Both the position numbers and the translations under genes were made by a program. 35,376 bases of DNA from Chrysochromulina tobinii (lineage: Eukaryota; Haptophyta; Prymnesiales; Chrysochromulinaceae), in assembly GCA_001275005.1 (NCBI GenBank), contig JWZX01002856.1:1-35376 (forward strand). The letters are read 5' to 3'. Positions 26,756-34,747 of this stretch are shown here, in pieces. Under the pieces are notes generated by a model. It saw only the letters and a program-made list of their open reading frames with translations. It ran no database searches and had not been told where the DNA came from. Every line of letters starts with the position of its first letter. Within the stretch, counting starts at the first letter, position 1.

Positions 26756-27799
26756 TCAGTGCGTCTTTTCCCAAGCGCCGCTGCCTCCGGCTCCGCCGTC
26801 GTGATGGTGCTTAGCGACATCGCGCGCCGGCGCGACGGACGACGGCGGCCGCCCGCCTACGCACGGCGGCTCGGCAAATGTGCCCGCCCTCTCGTCCCAC
26901 GTCCATCGCAGGGCGCGTCCCGAGCGCAGCTCCTCCCACAAGCACTCGACCGAGGCGGGCAGCTTGGTGTGTATCGCTTGCAAGCGATGATGGTACATCG
27001 AGGGCAGGATGAGGCGTTGCAAGGCTTCAGATGGCGGCGGACCCTCGGGCAGGCCACTGATCCCCGCGCAGCGCAGAAACTCGACGAGATCCACCAGCTG
27101 CTGATATCTCGCGCCAGGCCAGGCGCCGCCCGCAGCCTTCGTTGTGGCTGCTGTAGCATTTCCGAGTACCCATCGATCGTAGGCGACGAGCATTGTCGGG
27201 CAGCGGAGCGAGTGCGCCGTGGCGAGCGCGGCGAGCAAATAATTCTGCCATAGAAACAGGCGATCCGTCATGGACATTCTAGATGAGGCTGCCACCTCGG
27301 AAGGGTGCCGGAAGGGCACGATGCATGCTAGCGGCCCTGAAAAGTGCGGGCTCCACAATGGAAGCGTGCGTGCGAATCGTACGTCTTTGAGAACCCATGC
27401 CGCGCCTCGCGCGTGCTTGTCCATGTCCGCGACGATCGACGCTGCTCGGCCCCTGAAGTATGGAGACGCATTTTTCCAAGAGACTGCACGTGGCGATTCG
27501 GCAAAGCCATGCGGGAAGATGTACCATCGCTCGCCCGCCCTGCGTATGGCTTCATAATTGAGCGCCACGACGTCCGAACGCTCGTAGTATCCACGTTGGT
27601 TGGCACCGTCTGCCGGATATTCTGCACCGCCTCCTCGCCACAGCTCTGGTCGCCCGTTGCCCAGCACCGACGCGACAATCGACGTTGTTAGAGAAGAGCC
27701 TGAGCGGGACATGCCCATAATGATGACCTCACCAGCCGTGCCGTGGTGCTGCTGCGACTGATGTGATGATGACGCGGGCTCACATAAGAATCCTACCAT
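26756..27799 (-). CDS. Sulfotransferase-like P-loop protein
   Basis: The 347-residue protein shows a sulfotransferase fold. The 5'-phosphosulfate-binding loop is at 29-39 (GMSRSGSSLTT) after a hydrophobic strand (VIIM). The later segment IVPFRHPSEVAASSR (160-174) matches the 3'-phosphate-binding region with R164 and S172. WVLKDVRF (135-142) fits the core strand in between. Such enzymes transfer sulfate from PAPS to sugars, proteins or small molecules; the acceptor is unknown. No N-terminal membrane anchor is seen in this frame. Golgi enzymes of this type usually have one, so this is either a cytosolic or soluble form or an upstream exon is missing. It is followed 136 bp upstream on the same strand by a glycosyltransferase-like gene, which hints at shared glycan work. 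The C-terminus is low in complexity. Confidence 0.78.
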   Translation of the reverse strand: MVGFLCEPASSSHQSQQHHGTAGEVIIMGMSRSGSSLTTSIVASVLGNGRPELWRGGGAEYPADGANQRGYYERSDVVALNYEAIRRAGERWYIFPHGFAESPRAVSWKNASPYFRGRAASIVADMDKHARGAAWVLKDVRFARTLPLWSPHFSGPLACIVPFRHPSEVAASSRMSMTDRLFLWQNYLLAALATAHSLRCPTMLVAYDRWVLGNATAATTKAAGGAWPGARYQQLVDLVEFLRCAGISGLPEGPPPSEALQRLILPSMYHHRLQAIHTKLPASVECLWEELRSGRALRWTWDERAGTFAEPPCVGGRPPSSVAPARDVAKHHHDGGAGGSGAWEKTH

Positions 27800-27935
27800 T
27801 TCGCGTTCGAAGCAGCATGGAAATCCTCATCAACAAAACATGTGAGGAATCCAAATTCCTCAACTACCGGTACACAGCTGTGAAGCGTGAACTGTGACGC
27901 TCGAATATGGCCGCGCGTTCCCGCTTTTTATTGTG

Positions 27936-30242
27936 CTAGACCGCGGCACCGGCAAGTCGGCTCGCGTACGCTTCCTCAAGTCCGGCGAGCATCTCTACGA
28001 GCGCGGCGTGGCTTTGGTAGTTGTAGGCCTTGTGCAGCCCGACTGGGCGACTGGAGCGCAGGCGTTCGACGGCAAACTGCTTGGCCACATCAGCTGGCGC
28101 CACCCGGTGGGCCATTTGCTGAAGGATCTCGATGAAGAACGCGTCTTCGAATTGTCCTCGCTGCCAGCACGCGCGGTCAAGGCACGCGATCGCGTGTGAG
28201 CGACGCCGAAGCGAGAGCCCGCCATTACCGCCGACGGCAGCGAGCCACGGCTTGCCGCGCACCCAGCCGTCGTCGGGGTCGAAGGGCGCACCGACGTAGT
28301 CGTACGCATCCACGAAACGCTCGAGGCTGGGGCCTAGCAGCAGAGCATCCTCCTGGAAGATGAGGACGACCTCTGCCCCCACGCGCGACCAGAACCAATG
28401 CGAGCAGAGCAGCTGCGAGTACTCTTGCGACGACCGCAAGTTGTCCACGCCAAGGTTGACACAGGCCACGCGCGCCCACTCCACCGCCGAGAAGTGGCGG
28501 GAAAGCGACTCGAGGTTGGTCGTGCCGTGGAAGAGCTGAATCGCCCACGCGCAGCTCCCGCTCCCGTGGAGCAGACAGCCTACGTTACGGATAACGTCGG
28601 CCGTGCGCTGCACCATCTCGGGAGCAGCGCGCGGCTCGACGATGACGGCCACGCGCTCAGCACCCTCGAGGGTCGCCGGCGCAAAGGGCAGCCGGCGCAA
28701 GAGGGGGCGCGTGCGTGATAGGAAGCCCTCGTAGGTCTCGAGAGAGGTGGTCTCGGCCCCCAGCCGCGAGAGGGCGTGGAGCGTCGCCACCTCTGGGTGA
28801 AAGTCGAGCACCTTGCTGCGCAGCTCGGGGGCGAGCTTTGTGGCCATCAGCTGCAGCACCGCGTCGCTCCGCGCGGCCGCGGCCGCCGGCTGGGCGAAGC
28901 CGAGATCGGAGACATCGTTGAGAGATGCGGGCGTCCCACCCTCGCTGCTCTGGGACAGCAGCGCAGCCAATGATGGATCAGGAGCAGGTACCGAGGCAGG
29001 CGCCGGGGCAGACGGCGGCGGTGGCGGTAGCGGCAGCGGTGATATTATCGGTGGCCATTGGGACGATGTCGGCGTTCGCTGTGACGCTCCGCCCACCGAG
29101 GCAGTGCTCGTTGGCGCTCTGGATGGATTGCTTAAGCATGGTCCACTTACGTAAGCATGGTCCACTGGCTTACCGAGCGCCTGCCGTGCAGCCACGAGGC
29201 TCGAGGGGGCGGCTTCGACCGGTGGCAGCAGGAGCAGCCGCGCCTTGCAGCAGATCCATCGCAGAGCAAAATGGCGCTCGAGCGCGGACTCGTCCGATCG
29301 CCCCTCAAGCACAGCCGGAGAGCTCGGCACATCCCGATCTACGAGCGCTCGCACGAGCGGTGGAGCGTCTCCGAACGCGCGGAGAGCTCTAGCCAGCCCT
29401 TCGGCCTGCGCTTCTATCGGGGCCGGCGATGTGTCTGAGCTTGTGCAGTCAGGCCGCCGCACGGCCGCCTCGGGCACGACCAGGATGCTTGTTGCCGGCG
29501 AGGGCGATGACTGACCTGCGAGCAACGCATTCGCTGACGACGCGACGGCAGCCGCCGTGGAGGCCGTCGCCCCTTGGGGCCAGACGACGATAAGCGTGTG
29601 TTCCTCGGTATGTGCAATAGCCTCTGTCTCTGCAGCCAGCGGCTCGTGAGACAATGATCGCCTCACGAGGCGGCCTGCGAGGGCTTGCACGGCGAGAGAC
29701 GGCGTGGCCAGCGCTCTGTCAAGCGTGCTCCTCTGATCGACGCTCAGTACGGTGGCGGATGCGGAAAGCGTGTGGGTGCCTCGCAGTGCTGGCAATACAA
29801 GCATGGCTGGCCTCGTTTCTCCAAAACATGCTGCGCACTCGGCCCGCGTTCGTAGCGGTTGCGCAAGGTTGGTCAGCGAAGCTGCAGGCAGCTCAAAAGG
29901 CAGACTCAAGCCTATGGTCGTGAGGTAATCGACGAGACGCTGCTGCACCTCACCAGCATCCTCGGAATCGTCGGCAACGTGTGAACAAACACGAATGACG
30001 CGCAAACCGTCACGAGCTAGGCTCGTAGACCTTGATCGTGCCTCAGCCTCTGTGAGAACTTGTACGAGTGAAGCCAGCGCGTAGTCCATCTGGTGCGACC
30101 ACGCAAAAGGCAACCACGCACCAGATGGACTACGCCAGCGCGGCAATACCAGCGCCAGGCCGAGTGCACGCGCAATACCGACAGCACTTCGCACGCACGC
30201 GATGAAGTCCGTGTCGGCAGACGGCGTGACTAGGAGCGCCAT
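27936..30242 (-). CDS. DUF5672-type glycosyltransferase-like protein
   Basis: The 768-residue protein has a C-terminal domain (about 520-750) resembling DUF5672. Its features are an acidic FQEDALLLG (629-637, in the position of a DxD-like site), AYDYVGAPFDPDD, VGGNGGLSLRRR around N673, EDAFFIEIL and VGLHKAYNY. DUF5672 proteins are regarded as glycosyltransferase-like. The N-terminal part (about 1-340) has ARALGLALVLPRW, loosely like the early strand of O-fucosyltransferase-type enzymes, but this is weak. A Pro/Ser linker (about 365-430) joins the halves. It may include an unspliced 201-nt intron (28950-29150) because a GTAAGT donor lies at its 5' edge. A 19-bp inverted repeat lies in codons 36-55. 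No signal peptide is obvious. The C-terminal assignment is moderately firm, the N-terminal one tentative. Confidence 0.7.
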   Translation of the reverse strand: MALLVTPSADTDFIACVRSAVGIARALGLALVLPRWRSPSGAWLPFAWSHQMDYALASLVQVLTEAEARSRSTSLARDGLRVIRVCSHVADDSEDAGEVQQRLVDYLTTIGLSLPFELPAASLTNLAQPLRTRAECAACFGETRPAMLVLPALRGTHTLSASATVLSVDQRSTLDRALATPSLAVQALAGRLVRRSLSHEPLAAETEAIAHTEEHTLIVVWPQGATASTAAAVASSANALLAGQSSPSPATSILVVPEAAVRRPDCTSSDTSPAPIEAQAEGLARALRAFGDAPPLVRALVDRDVPSSPAVLEGRSDESALERHFALRWICCKARLLLLPPVEAAPSSLVAARQALGKPVDHAYVSGPCLSNPSRAPTSTASVGGASQRTPTSSQWPPIISPLPLPPPPPSAPAPASVPAPDPSLAALLSQSSEGGTPASLNDVSDLGFAQPAAAAARSDAVLQLMATKLAPELRSKVLDFHPEVATLHALSRLGAETTSLETYEGFLSRTRPLLRRLPFAPATLEGAERVAVIVEPRAAPEMVQRTADVIRNVGCLLHGSGSCAWAIQLFHGTTNLESLSRHFSAVEWARVACVNLGVDNLRSSQEYSQLLCSHWFWSRVGAEVVLIFQEDALLLGPSLERFVDAYDYVGAPFDPDDGWVRGKPWLAAVGGNGGLSLRRRSHAIACLDRACWQRGQFEDAFFIEILQQMAHRVAPADVAKQFAVERLRSSRPVGLHKAYNYQSHAALVEMLAGLEEAYASRLAGAAV
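28950..29150 (-). other. Candidate in-frame intron (201 nt)
   Basis: On the minus strand a strong donor, cttac|GTAAGTGG, begins at 29150. A Pro-coding pyrimidine-rich stretch ends in ctgctgtcccag at 28950. The length is 201, a multiple of three, and removal would join HAY to SSEGG in phase 0, deleting the Pro/Ser linker. No stop lies inside, so it could equally be ordinary coding linker. Confidence 0.35.
29133..29166. repeat. 19-bp-period direct repeat in coding linker
   Basis: The 15-mer taagcatggtccact occurs at 29133-29147 and again at 29152-29166, 19 bases apart. The period is not a multiple of three, although it sits inside an open frame. The candidate splice donor lies between the copies. 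Confidence 0.8.
30079..30135. repeat. Perfect 19-bp inverted repeat with 19-nt loop
   Basis: The left arm gcgtagtccatctggtgcg (30079-30097) is the exact reverse complement of 30117-30135; the loop is 30098-30116. It lies in codons 36-55 of the glycosyltransferase-like gene, so the mRNA would fold a strong hairpin about 110 nt after the start codon. Confidence 0.9.
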
Positions 30243-30364
30243 AGAAAGCGTGAAAGTGTGTTCACAGCTCTAAAGTACCCGTGTGAACGTTAACACGACA
30301 CACGCGCCTACTGGGGCTACGACACTGTTACTGCCCATGTGTCCCGTCGGTGCCCGTGTGCAGC

Positions 30365-32620
30365 TCAGAAGTCATCCTCGAGCAGCTTCTCGAGTTCAAC
30401 ATCGTCGTCATCGCTTTCGGATGCAGGCTCAGTGGTGCACTCGCCACTCTCATTGGCACCGGCAGCTTCGGCTGCTGCCCCGTCGATGGCCTCTGCTGCT
30501 GCTGCCCGTCTGGTGGCTTCGGATGCTGCTAGGTCGGTGGCTGCACGCTCACGCGGACGATCGAGGTCACCATCGAGGTCAAAGGTGCGGTCAAAGGCGA
30601 TCTCCGTCGCGAAGCCTATGGAGGGAGCGAGGTTGATGGTGGCATGACCCCAGAGCGAGGGGACGAGTAACACGTCACCCGCCTGCTGATCGCACGTGAG
30701 CGGCTCGCCGACAGCGCGAGCGGCGCCATCGAGGGCAAGTTGGATGTGGCGCTGCGCGTACGCTGCGCCCTCAGGCGGCCAGAGCAACCAGCGCTTGTGC
30801 CCTCGGATGAGCCAATTCCACGCCGACTCGTGCCAGTGATGCTGCGCGCCCGCGCCCGCGCCCCCAACGTAGAACTGTATCGAACGTGAGCGGAGCAGAC
30901 GCGAGTTGTCGGATGCGTCCTCTATGAACGGCGGACGCTCCCATTCCTCGAGTAAGCGCCGATGCTCCGCATTAGCAGCCTTGTCGGTGGCGCCCACGAG
31001 CTCGATGTCGCCGCGGAGCTTGCGACCATCGGTGCTGCTGGGAGTCGCGTTGCGCCCCACGAAGTGCCACCCGTTGAGTGCCATGAACACCGACTTAGGG
31101 GGCTCTTCTGTCGTCACCGACGGCAGCCGAGCAGCGTCGCGTCGCTTGGCCGCCTTTGGTGGCTTAGAGCGGCTTGTGGGCGACTTCGTCGCACTTGGCG
31201 CCTCGCCTTCATCACGATCGGTACCGGCGTCGACGCCGGCTGTGCCACCGCCACAGCGGAAGATAGATGAGGGTCCCGTGACCTCGAGCATCTCGCGTAG
31301 GCTCGTTCGGTTAGGCGTGACCATGACCACGCTCGCCGAACCCTCCGCGTAAGGGTAGACCTCAAGCCGTAACGACAGGTTACCCAGCCGCTCCTGCAGA
31401 GCGTCGCGTGCCCAGCCCGCGCGCCAGTGGCGAGGCATCTGCGTGCCCCGCACGAGCACGGGCGTGCCCAGCCCAATCCAGTCGCTCACTATGTCCTGCG
31501 TCGTGAGCTCCGATGCATCCAAAATAGGCAAGTCGCATCCCGTTTTGGACTGCAGTAGACCCTCCGCATGATCGGCTGTCTTGGCGACCGTCGCGGAGGA
31601 TGACGCGCAGTCCTCGGGCTCCCACCCGCTGCCGCTGCTACGGGTGCTCTTGCTAGCAGCTCGAGACGAGACGGAGCGCCGACGCCGTCGTGTCTTCTCG
31701 CAGCGCCACTTGCGAGACTTGAGGCTCTCGATGGGCGCAGAGGCGACCTTACGGCTCTGCAGCGCCCGCAGCATGGCAGCGCAGTGAGCGACGTTGGCGC
31801 CCGAGTTGCTCAAGGCCACGTCCTCAGGCGAGCGCCCCCTGCCGTCGAGCCACTCCTCGGCCCAGATCGGTTCGAGGCCTGCAGCTGCTGGCGCACGTGA
31901 CGATGCTGGCAGCGCCGCAGCGAGCATCGCGGCGGCTGAGACGGAACCGTGACTAGCCGCTAGGTGCAAAGGTGTCTGCCCGAGGATGTTGCGTGCCGTC
32001 GTGTTCGCGCCGAGCGCGAGGAGTGGCTGCACTAGCTGTGGCGCGCCAAAGGCCGCGACAAAATGTAGCGCAGACCACTTGAACTTGGTGTACTCGTTCA
32101 CACGGGCGCCCCGGCGAGCCAGCTGCTCGATGAGGCCGTGGTGGGTGATGCACTGGGCCATCGCCGTGCGCACGTCCGCCCGTGTCACGACCCCTGTGTC
32201 GCGCGCACGCTCGACGATCGTCGCCATCGAGGGGTCGAGCGCCATCGCGCAGCTGGCGAAGAGTTCGCGGCTGTGGCCCATCATGGTGCTGCCGGTCATG
32301 CTGCCGTCAAGGGCTGAGCCTCGAGAGCTTGACGCGGCCTGCAGGATCCAACGCGACAAGCTCACGCCCCAGCCCTCAAGCTCATGGGCGACGTGCAGCA
32401 GGCTACGAATAACGATTCCCGCGCTGGCGCGCTCCTCTGTGAGGGTGTCGTCCCATTGCAGAAAACTCTTCCGCGCTCGCTCGTTTGCCAGCCTGAGCAG
32501 TTCCTCAAAGTTGCCGGCGTAGAGAGCAATATCAGTAGGCTCGCGAACTTTGGCTAAGACCTTTATGCTGCCGTTCTTGAACCTGCGTGGACCACGTCGC
32601 CTAATGGGTTGTTGGCCCAT
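30365..32620 (-). CDS. Ankyrin-repeat JmjC (cupin-type) oxygenase-like protein
   Basis: From the ATG at 32620 the protein has 751 residues; the frame is open to 32773, but that start would leave only 49 bp to the next gene, while neighbours have 120-215. Ankyrin repeats lie at about 153-239 (SALHFVAAFGAPQLVQPLLALGAN, TPLHLAASHGS). A basic Arg/Ser-rich linker follows. The JmjC domain spans about 360-690: PVLVRGTQMPRHW, then FYVGGAG and HHWHESAWNWLIRGHKRWLL, then GDVLLVPSLWGHATINL. Probable iron ligands are H595, H597 or E598, and H659. JmjC enzymes hydroxylate or demethylate proteins or RNA with O2 and 2-oxoglutarate. The metal site reads H-W-H-E rather than the usual H-x-D, so chemistry should be treated with caution. 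A disordered stretch of about 60 residues is inserted inside the domain. Acidic residues crowd the C-terminus. No signal peptide is seen. Confidence 0.8.
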   Translation of the reverse strand: MGQQPIRRRGPRRFKNGSIKVLAKVREPTDIALYAGNFEELLRLANERARKSFLQWDDTLTEERASAGIVIRSLLHVAHELEGWGVSLSRWILQAASSSRGSALDGSMTGSTMMGHSRELFASCAMALDPSMATIVERARDTGVVTRADVRTAMAQCITHHGLIEQLARRGARVNEYTKFKWSALHFVAAFGAPQLVQPLLALGANTTARNILGQTPLHLAASHGSVSAAAMLAAALPASSRAPAAAGLEPIWAEEWLDGRGRSPEDVALSNSGANVAHCAAMLRALQSRKVASAPIESLKSRKWRCEKTRRRRRSVSSRAASKSTRSSGSGWEPEDCASSSATVAKTADHAEGLLQSKTGCDLPILDASELTTQDIVSDWIGLGTPVLVRGTQMPRHWRAGWARDALQERLGNLSLRLEVYPYAEGSASVVMVTPNRTSLREMLEVTGPSSIFRCGGGTAGVDAGTDRDEGEAPSATKSPTSRSKPPKAAKRRDAARLPSVTTEEPPKSVFMALNGWHFVGRNATPSSTDGRKLRGDIELVGATDKAANAEHRRLLEEWERPPFIEDASDNSRLLRSRSIQFYVGGAGAGAQHHWHESAWNWLIRGHKRWLLWPPEGAAYAQRHIQLALDGAARAVGEPLTCDQQAGDVLLVPSLWGHATINLAPSIGFATEIAFDRTFDLDGDLDRPRERAATDLAASEATRRAAAAEAIDGAAAEAAGANESGECTTEPASESDDDDVELEKLLEDDF

Positions 32621-32822
32621 GCAGCGGGCTACACTCGTGCGAGTGCGCTCGTCATGTGACGTGAATGTCTCGTGTTTTGCAGCTCCGCGAAGCGTCGTCT
32701 CGGTCACGAATGTTCTTCCACAGCGGTGGCGCGGCACACAAGCACCAATTACCCCATGGGAACGAATGAACATCTCTATTCAACCAGTTGCTGCTCGGCT
32801 ATTTGGTGAGCTCAGGGTGAGC

Positions 32823-33554
32823 TCACAGGGCGACAAACGCCTTCCTAAATTGAACGAAGATCTCGACGAGGACGAGAAAAGCCGCGCCGAGCGCGACGGC
32901 GACCGGCAAAGTGAACCAGCTGTCAACACCAGACGAGCGCTTCGTTTGCTGGCGTGACGTGGAGCCATCTTCGTCGTCGAGGGCCTCGGCCTCGTCGCAG
33001 GTACCGCTCTCCTGCCTGCCGTGGAGGCGCCGCCGCCGCTCCGCCTTGGCAGCCTCGGCCTCCTTCTTGGCCGCCTCAGCCTCGCGCTGCTGCTTCTCTC
33101 GTTGCCGTGAGGCCTTGAAGCGTGCTAAGCGTTCCTCTTCCTCCAGCTTCTCGCGCTTCTCGCGCGCAATGCGGTGGCTTTTCACGTCATGCGCTGCCAT
33201 GTAACACGTAAACGTGCCGCCTTTGGGCACGAGCAGAGCGCCCCAATACTGGTCCGACTTGGTCTCACCGCGCCACTGCTTGGCGAGCACGACGCAAAGC
33301 ACCTCGCCCTGCAGGTACCACGTCGATTCCTCGGCGTTCACCGGTCCACTGAGCGGCTCGCAGTGCAGCAGCGTCTTGCCAAGCTTTGTGTGCTTCACGA
33401 CCAGATGATCAGCAGATATGACACACACGACGTCCTTCTTGATCGTGTCGGGAGGGATGGGGACCCACAGCTCGACTTGCGCGTCATCCTCCTTCCAGTC
33501 CCAGAAGGCGCCGCTCTTGCTCTCGCTGAACGGCATTGTGATTGTCGCGATCAC
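32823..33554 (-). CDS. Tail-anchored CS-domain (NudC/p23-like) protein
   Basis: The 243-residue protein opens with a CS domain (about 10-110), with FWDWKEDDAQVELWVPIPP, then VISADHLVVKHTKLGKTLL, then STWYLQGEVLCVVLAKQ. This is the pattern of NudC-type CS domains, which act as chaperones or co-chaperones, often with Hsp90 or with microtubule-motor proteins. A highly charged coiled coil follows (about 125-180, rich in Glu, Lys, Arg and Ala). A hydrophobic segment at about 218-238 (LPVAVALGAAFLVLVEIFV) lies close to the C-terminus, so the protein is probably tail-anchored with the CS domain facing the cytosol. That membrane anchor is unusual for NudC-like proteins. The start is the first ATG (MIATITMPF), with a second ATG six codons later. 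Confidence 0.8.
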   Translation of the reverse strand: MIATITMPFSESKSGAFWDWKEDDAQVELWVPIPPDTIKKDVVCVISADHLVVKHTKLGKTLLHCEPLSGPVNAEESTWYLQGEVLCVVLAKQWRGETKSDQYWGALLVPKGGTFTCYMAAHDVKSHRIAREKREKLEEEERLARFKASRQREKQQREAEAAKKEAEAAKAERRRRLHGRQESGTCDEAEALDDEDGSTSRQQTKRSSGVDSWFTLPVAVALGAAFLVLVEIFVQFRKAFVAL

Positions 33555-33658
33555 AGCACGACCGCGTGTGAATTATAACTATGTTGGACAACAAGGAGGC
33601 GGTCAAAAAAGTGTTGCACCAACATCCGCGGTCCCGGCTCCCCCTTTTTGCATGCATG

Positions 33659-33702
33659 CAGAACTGACAACTGGGGGAAGAACTGACAGAACTGACAACT
33701 GT
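33659..33702. repeat. Short direct repeats of gaactgaca
   Basis: The word gaactgaca occurs three times between 33661 and 33699, with two copies extended to gaactgacaactg. It is non-coding, located between the CS-domain and ShKT genes. No function is evident. Confidence 0.6.
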
Positions 33703-33734
33703 TTGGTTCTGCGAGCTGGGAGAAGATTCCCTCC

Positions 33735-33760
33735 GTGAGCGCTTGCATGCATGCGCTCAC
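33735..33760. repeat. 26-nt near-palindrome in 3' flank of ShKT gene
   Basis: Arms gtgagcgc (33735-33742) and gcgctcac (33753-33760) are exact reverse complements around ttgcatgcat. The word ttgcatgcatgc also occurs at 33648-33659. It lies just past the stop of the minus-strand gene, and might fold in its 3' untranslated region. Confidence 0.6.
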
Positions 33761-33768
33761 AGTCGCTC

Positions 33769-34743
33769 TTACTTGGGGCTGCTTCTCTGCAGAGCCTGGT
33801 AGACAGCTGCCTTGTCGGCGGCGCATGAGGGCGAGCACGGCAGCGCCGCACCCTGCAGCTCGGCGGACAGCTCGGAAAAGCTCAGGACCTGCAGCGGCGC
33901 GAGACTGCCCACCGTACCGCTCACGCGCTGCACGCCGAGAGCGCGCAGGATAGGCAGGTGCGCAGCCTCCGTGAGCTCGTGCGCGCTCAGCCAGCGCAGC
34001 AGCTCGCGCGTCTGCGCCTCCGACTTTTGCGCCGCCTGCTCGGGCGTCAGTGTGCTCGCCTCCGGCGCCGGGCCGCCGGCCAGAGGCATTTCGCCGTGCA
34101 AGTCAGTCCGAAGGGCGTCGAGATGCTTGACCGCGAGATCATCACTCAGCTCGTGCTGCGCTACGGCTTGCGCGGCCTCTGTGCCGGCCGGCGGCGTAAA
34201 GTTGTCCTGCAGAGCTGCGAGCCGCCTCGCCTCCATCTGCACGCTGAGCGGAGCTTGGTGCCCTGAGGACGTGGCCATCTCTGGGTCTGCCGCTTGCAAG
34301 GTCGGCGGGTGGTCGGGCGGTGGCAGCCCCGGGTCCGCCGCTTGCAAGGTCGGCGGGTGGTCGGGCGGTGGCAGCCCCGGGTCCGCCGCTTGCAAGGTCG
34401 GCGGGTGGTCGGGCGGTGGCAGCTCTCTGCTTGGCGGCAGAGATTTATGCGTCGGGCATTGATCGCACGACTTGCGGCAGTGCGCGTGCATGAAGACGGG
34501 ATTGTTGACGCACTCCATCGCAGCCGCCCACGTGGGGCACTCGCTGTGATCATCTGCGCACGGATGCGCCTGCTCGGCACCGAGCTGCGGCGGCGCCGAC
34601 CGCGGAGGCGGAGTGCTGCTCGCCTGCTTGCGCTGCATCTGGGCCTCCAGCTGGGCCTGAGCCTGCACCGCTGCGTTGATGTCCGCCTGCGCCGTCTCGA
34701 CGTATCTAGCAAGCTTGGCCTTGCACCTCGCAGCCTCCGCCCC
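33769..34743 (-). CDS. ShKT-domain protein, C-terminal part of LRR-ShKT gene
   Basis: This open frame runs in the same frame as the LRR part, separated only by the TGA at 34744-34746. Its first 37 codons have no ATG. The first internal ATG is at 34638, so the frame is best read as the rest of the upstream protein. It encodes a charged helical segment (ARCKAKLARYVETAQADI...). Next is an ShKT domain with six cysteines (C-ADDHSE-C-PTWAAAME-C, then C-RKS-C-DQ-C). Then come three 16-residue repeats (LPPPDHPPTLQAADPG) and a helical C-terminal region. ShKT domains are disulfide-rich and normally extracellular, often attached to oxygenases, peptidases or adhesion proteins; they are named after sea-anemone peptides, but most have no toxic role. 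This part alone lacks a signal peptide, while the LRR part has one, which supports one gene. Confidence 0.7.
   Translation of the reverse strand, partial: GAEAARCKAKLARYVETAQADINAAVQAQAQLEAQMQRKQASSTPPPRSAPPQLGAEQAHPCADDHSECPTWAAAMECVNNPVFMHAHCRKSCDQCPTHKSLPPSRELPPPDHPPTLQAADPGLPPPDHPPTLQAADPGLPPPDHPPTLQAADPEMATSSGHQAPLSVQMEARRLAALQDNFTPPAGTEAAQAVAQHELSDDLAVKHLDALRTDLHGEMPLAGGPAPEASTLTPEQAAQKSEAQTRELLRWLSAHELTEAAHLPILRALGVQRVSGTVGSLAPLQVLSFSELSAELQGAALPCSPSCAADKAAVYQALQRSSPK
34283..34426. repeat. 48-bp tandem repeat, three copies
   Basis: Units begin at 34283, 34331 and 34379 and are nearly identical (one c/t difference seen in the first). Each encodes the 16-residue segment LPPPDHPPTLQAADPG on the minus strand. 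The period keeps the frame. It forms a Pro-rich spacer after the ShKT domain. Confidence 0.9.
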
Positions 34744-34747
34744 TCAC
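34706..34747 (-). other. Candidate 42-nt intron covering the in-frame TGA
   Basis: On the minus strand the sequence gtgagg at 34747 fits a donor, and cttgctag ending at 34706 fits an acceptor. Removal of 42 nt deletes the TGA, keeps the frame and joins RVAE to YVETAQAD. The intron would be very short. Stop readthrough, selenocysteine insertion or a sequence error are alternatives. Confidence 0.4.

Noticed and set aside
26337-26774. 145-codon minus-strand frame before the PtxD-like gene
   Set aside because: It has no recognisable domain, overlaps the sulfotransferase end in another frame, and shows no sign of coding constraint.
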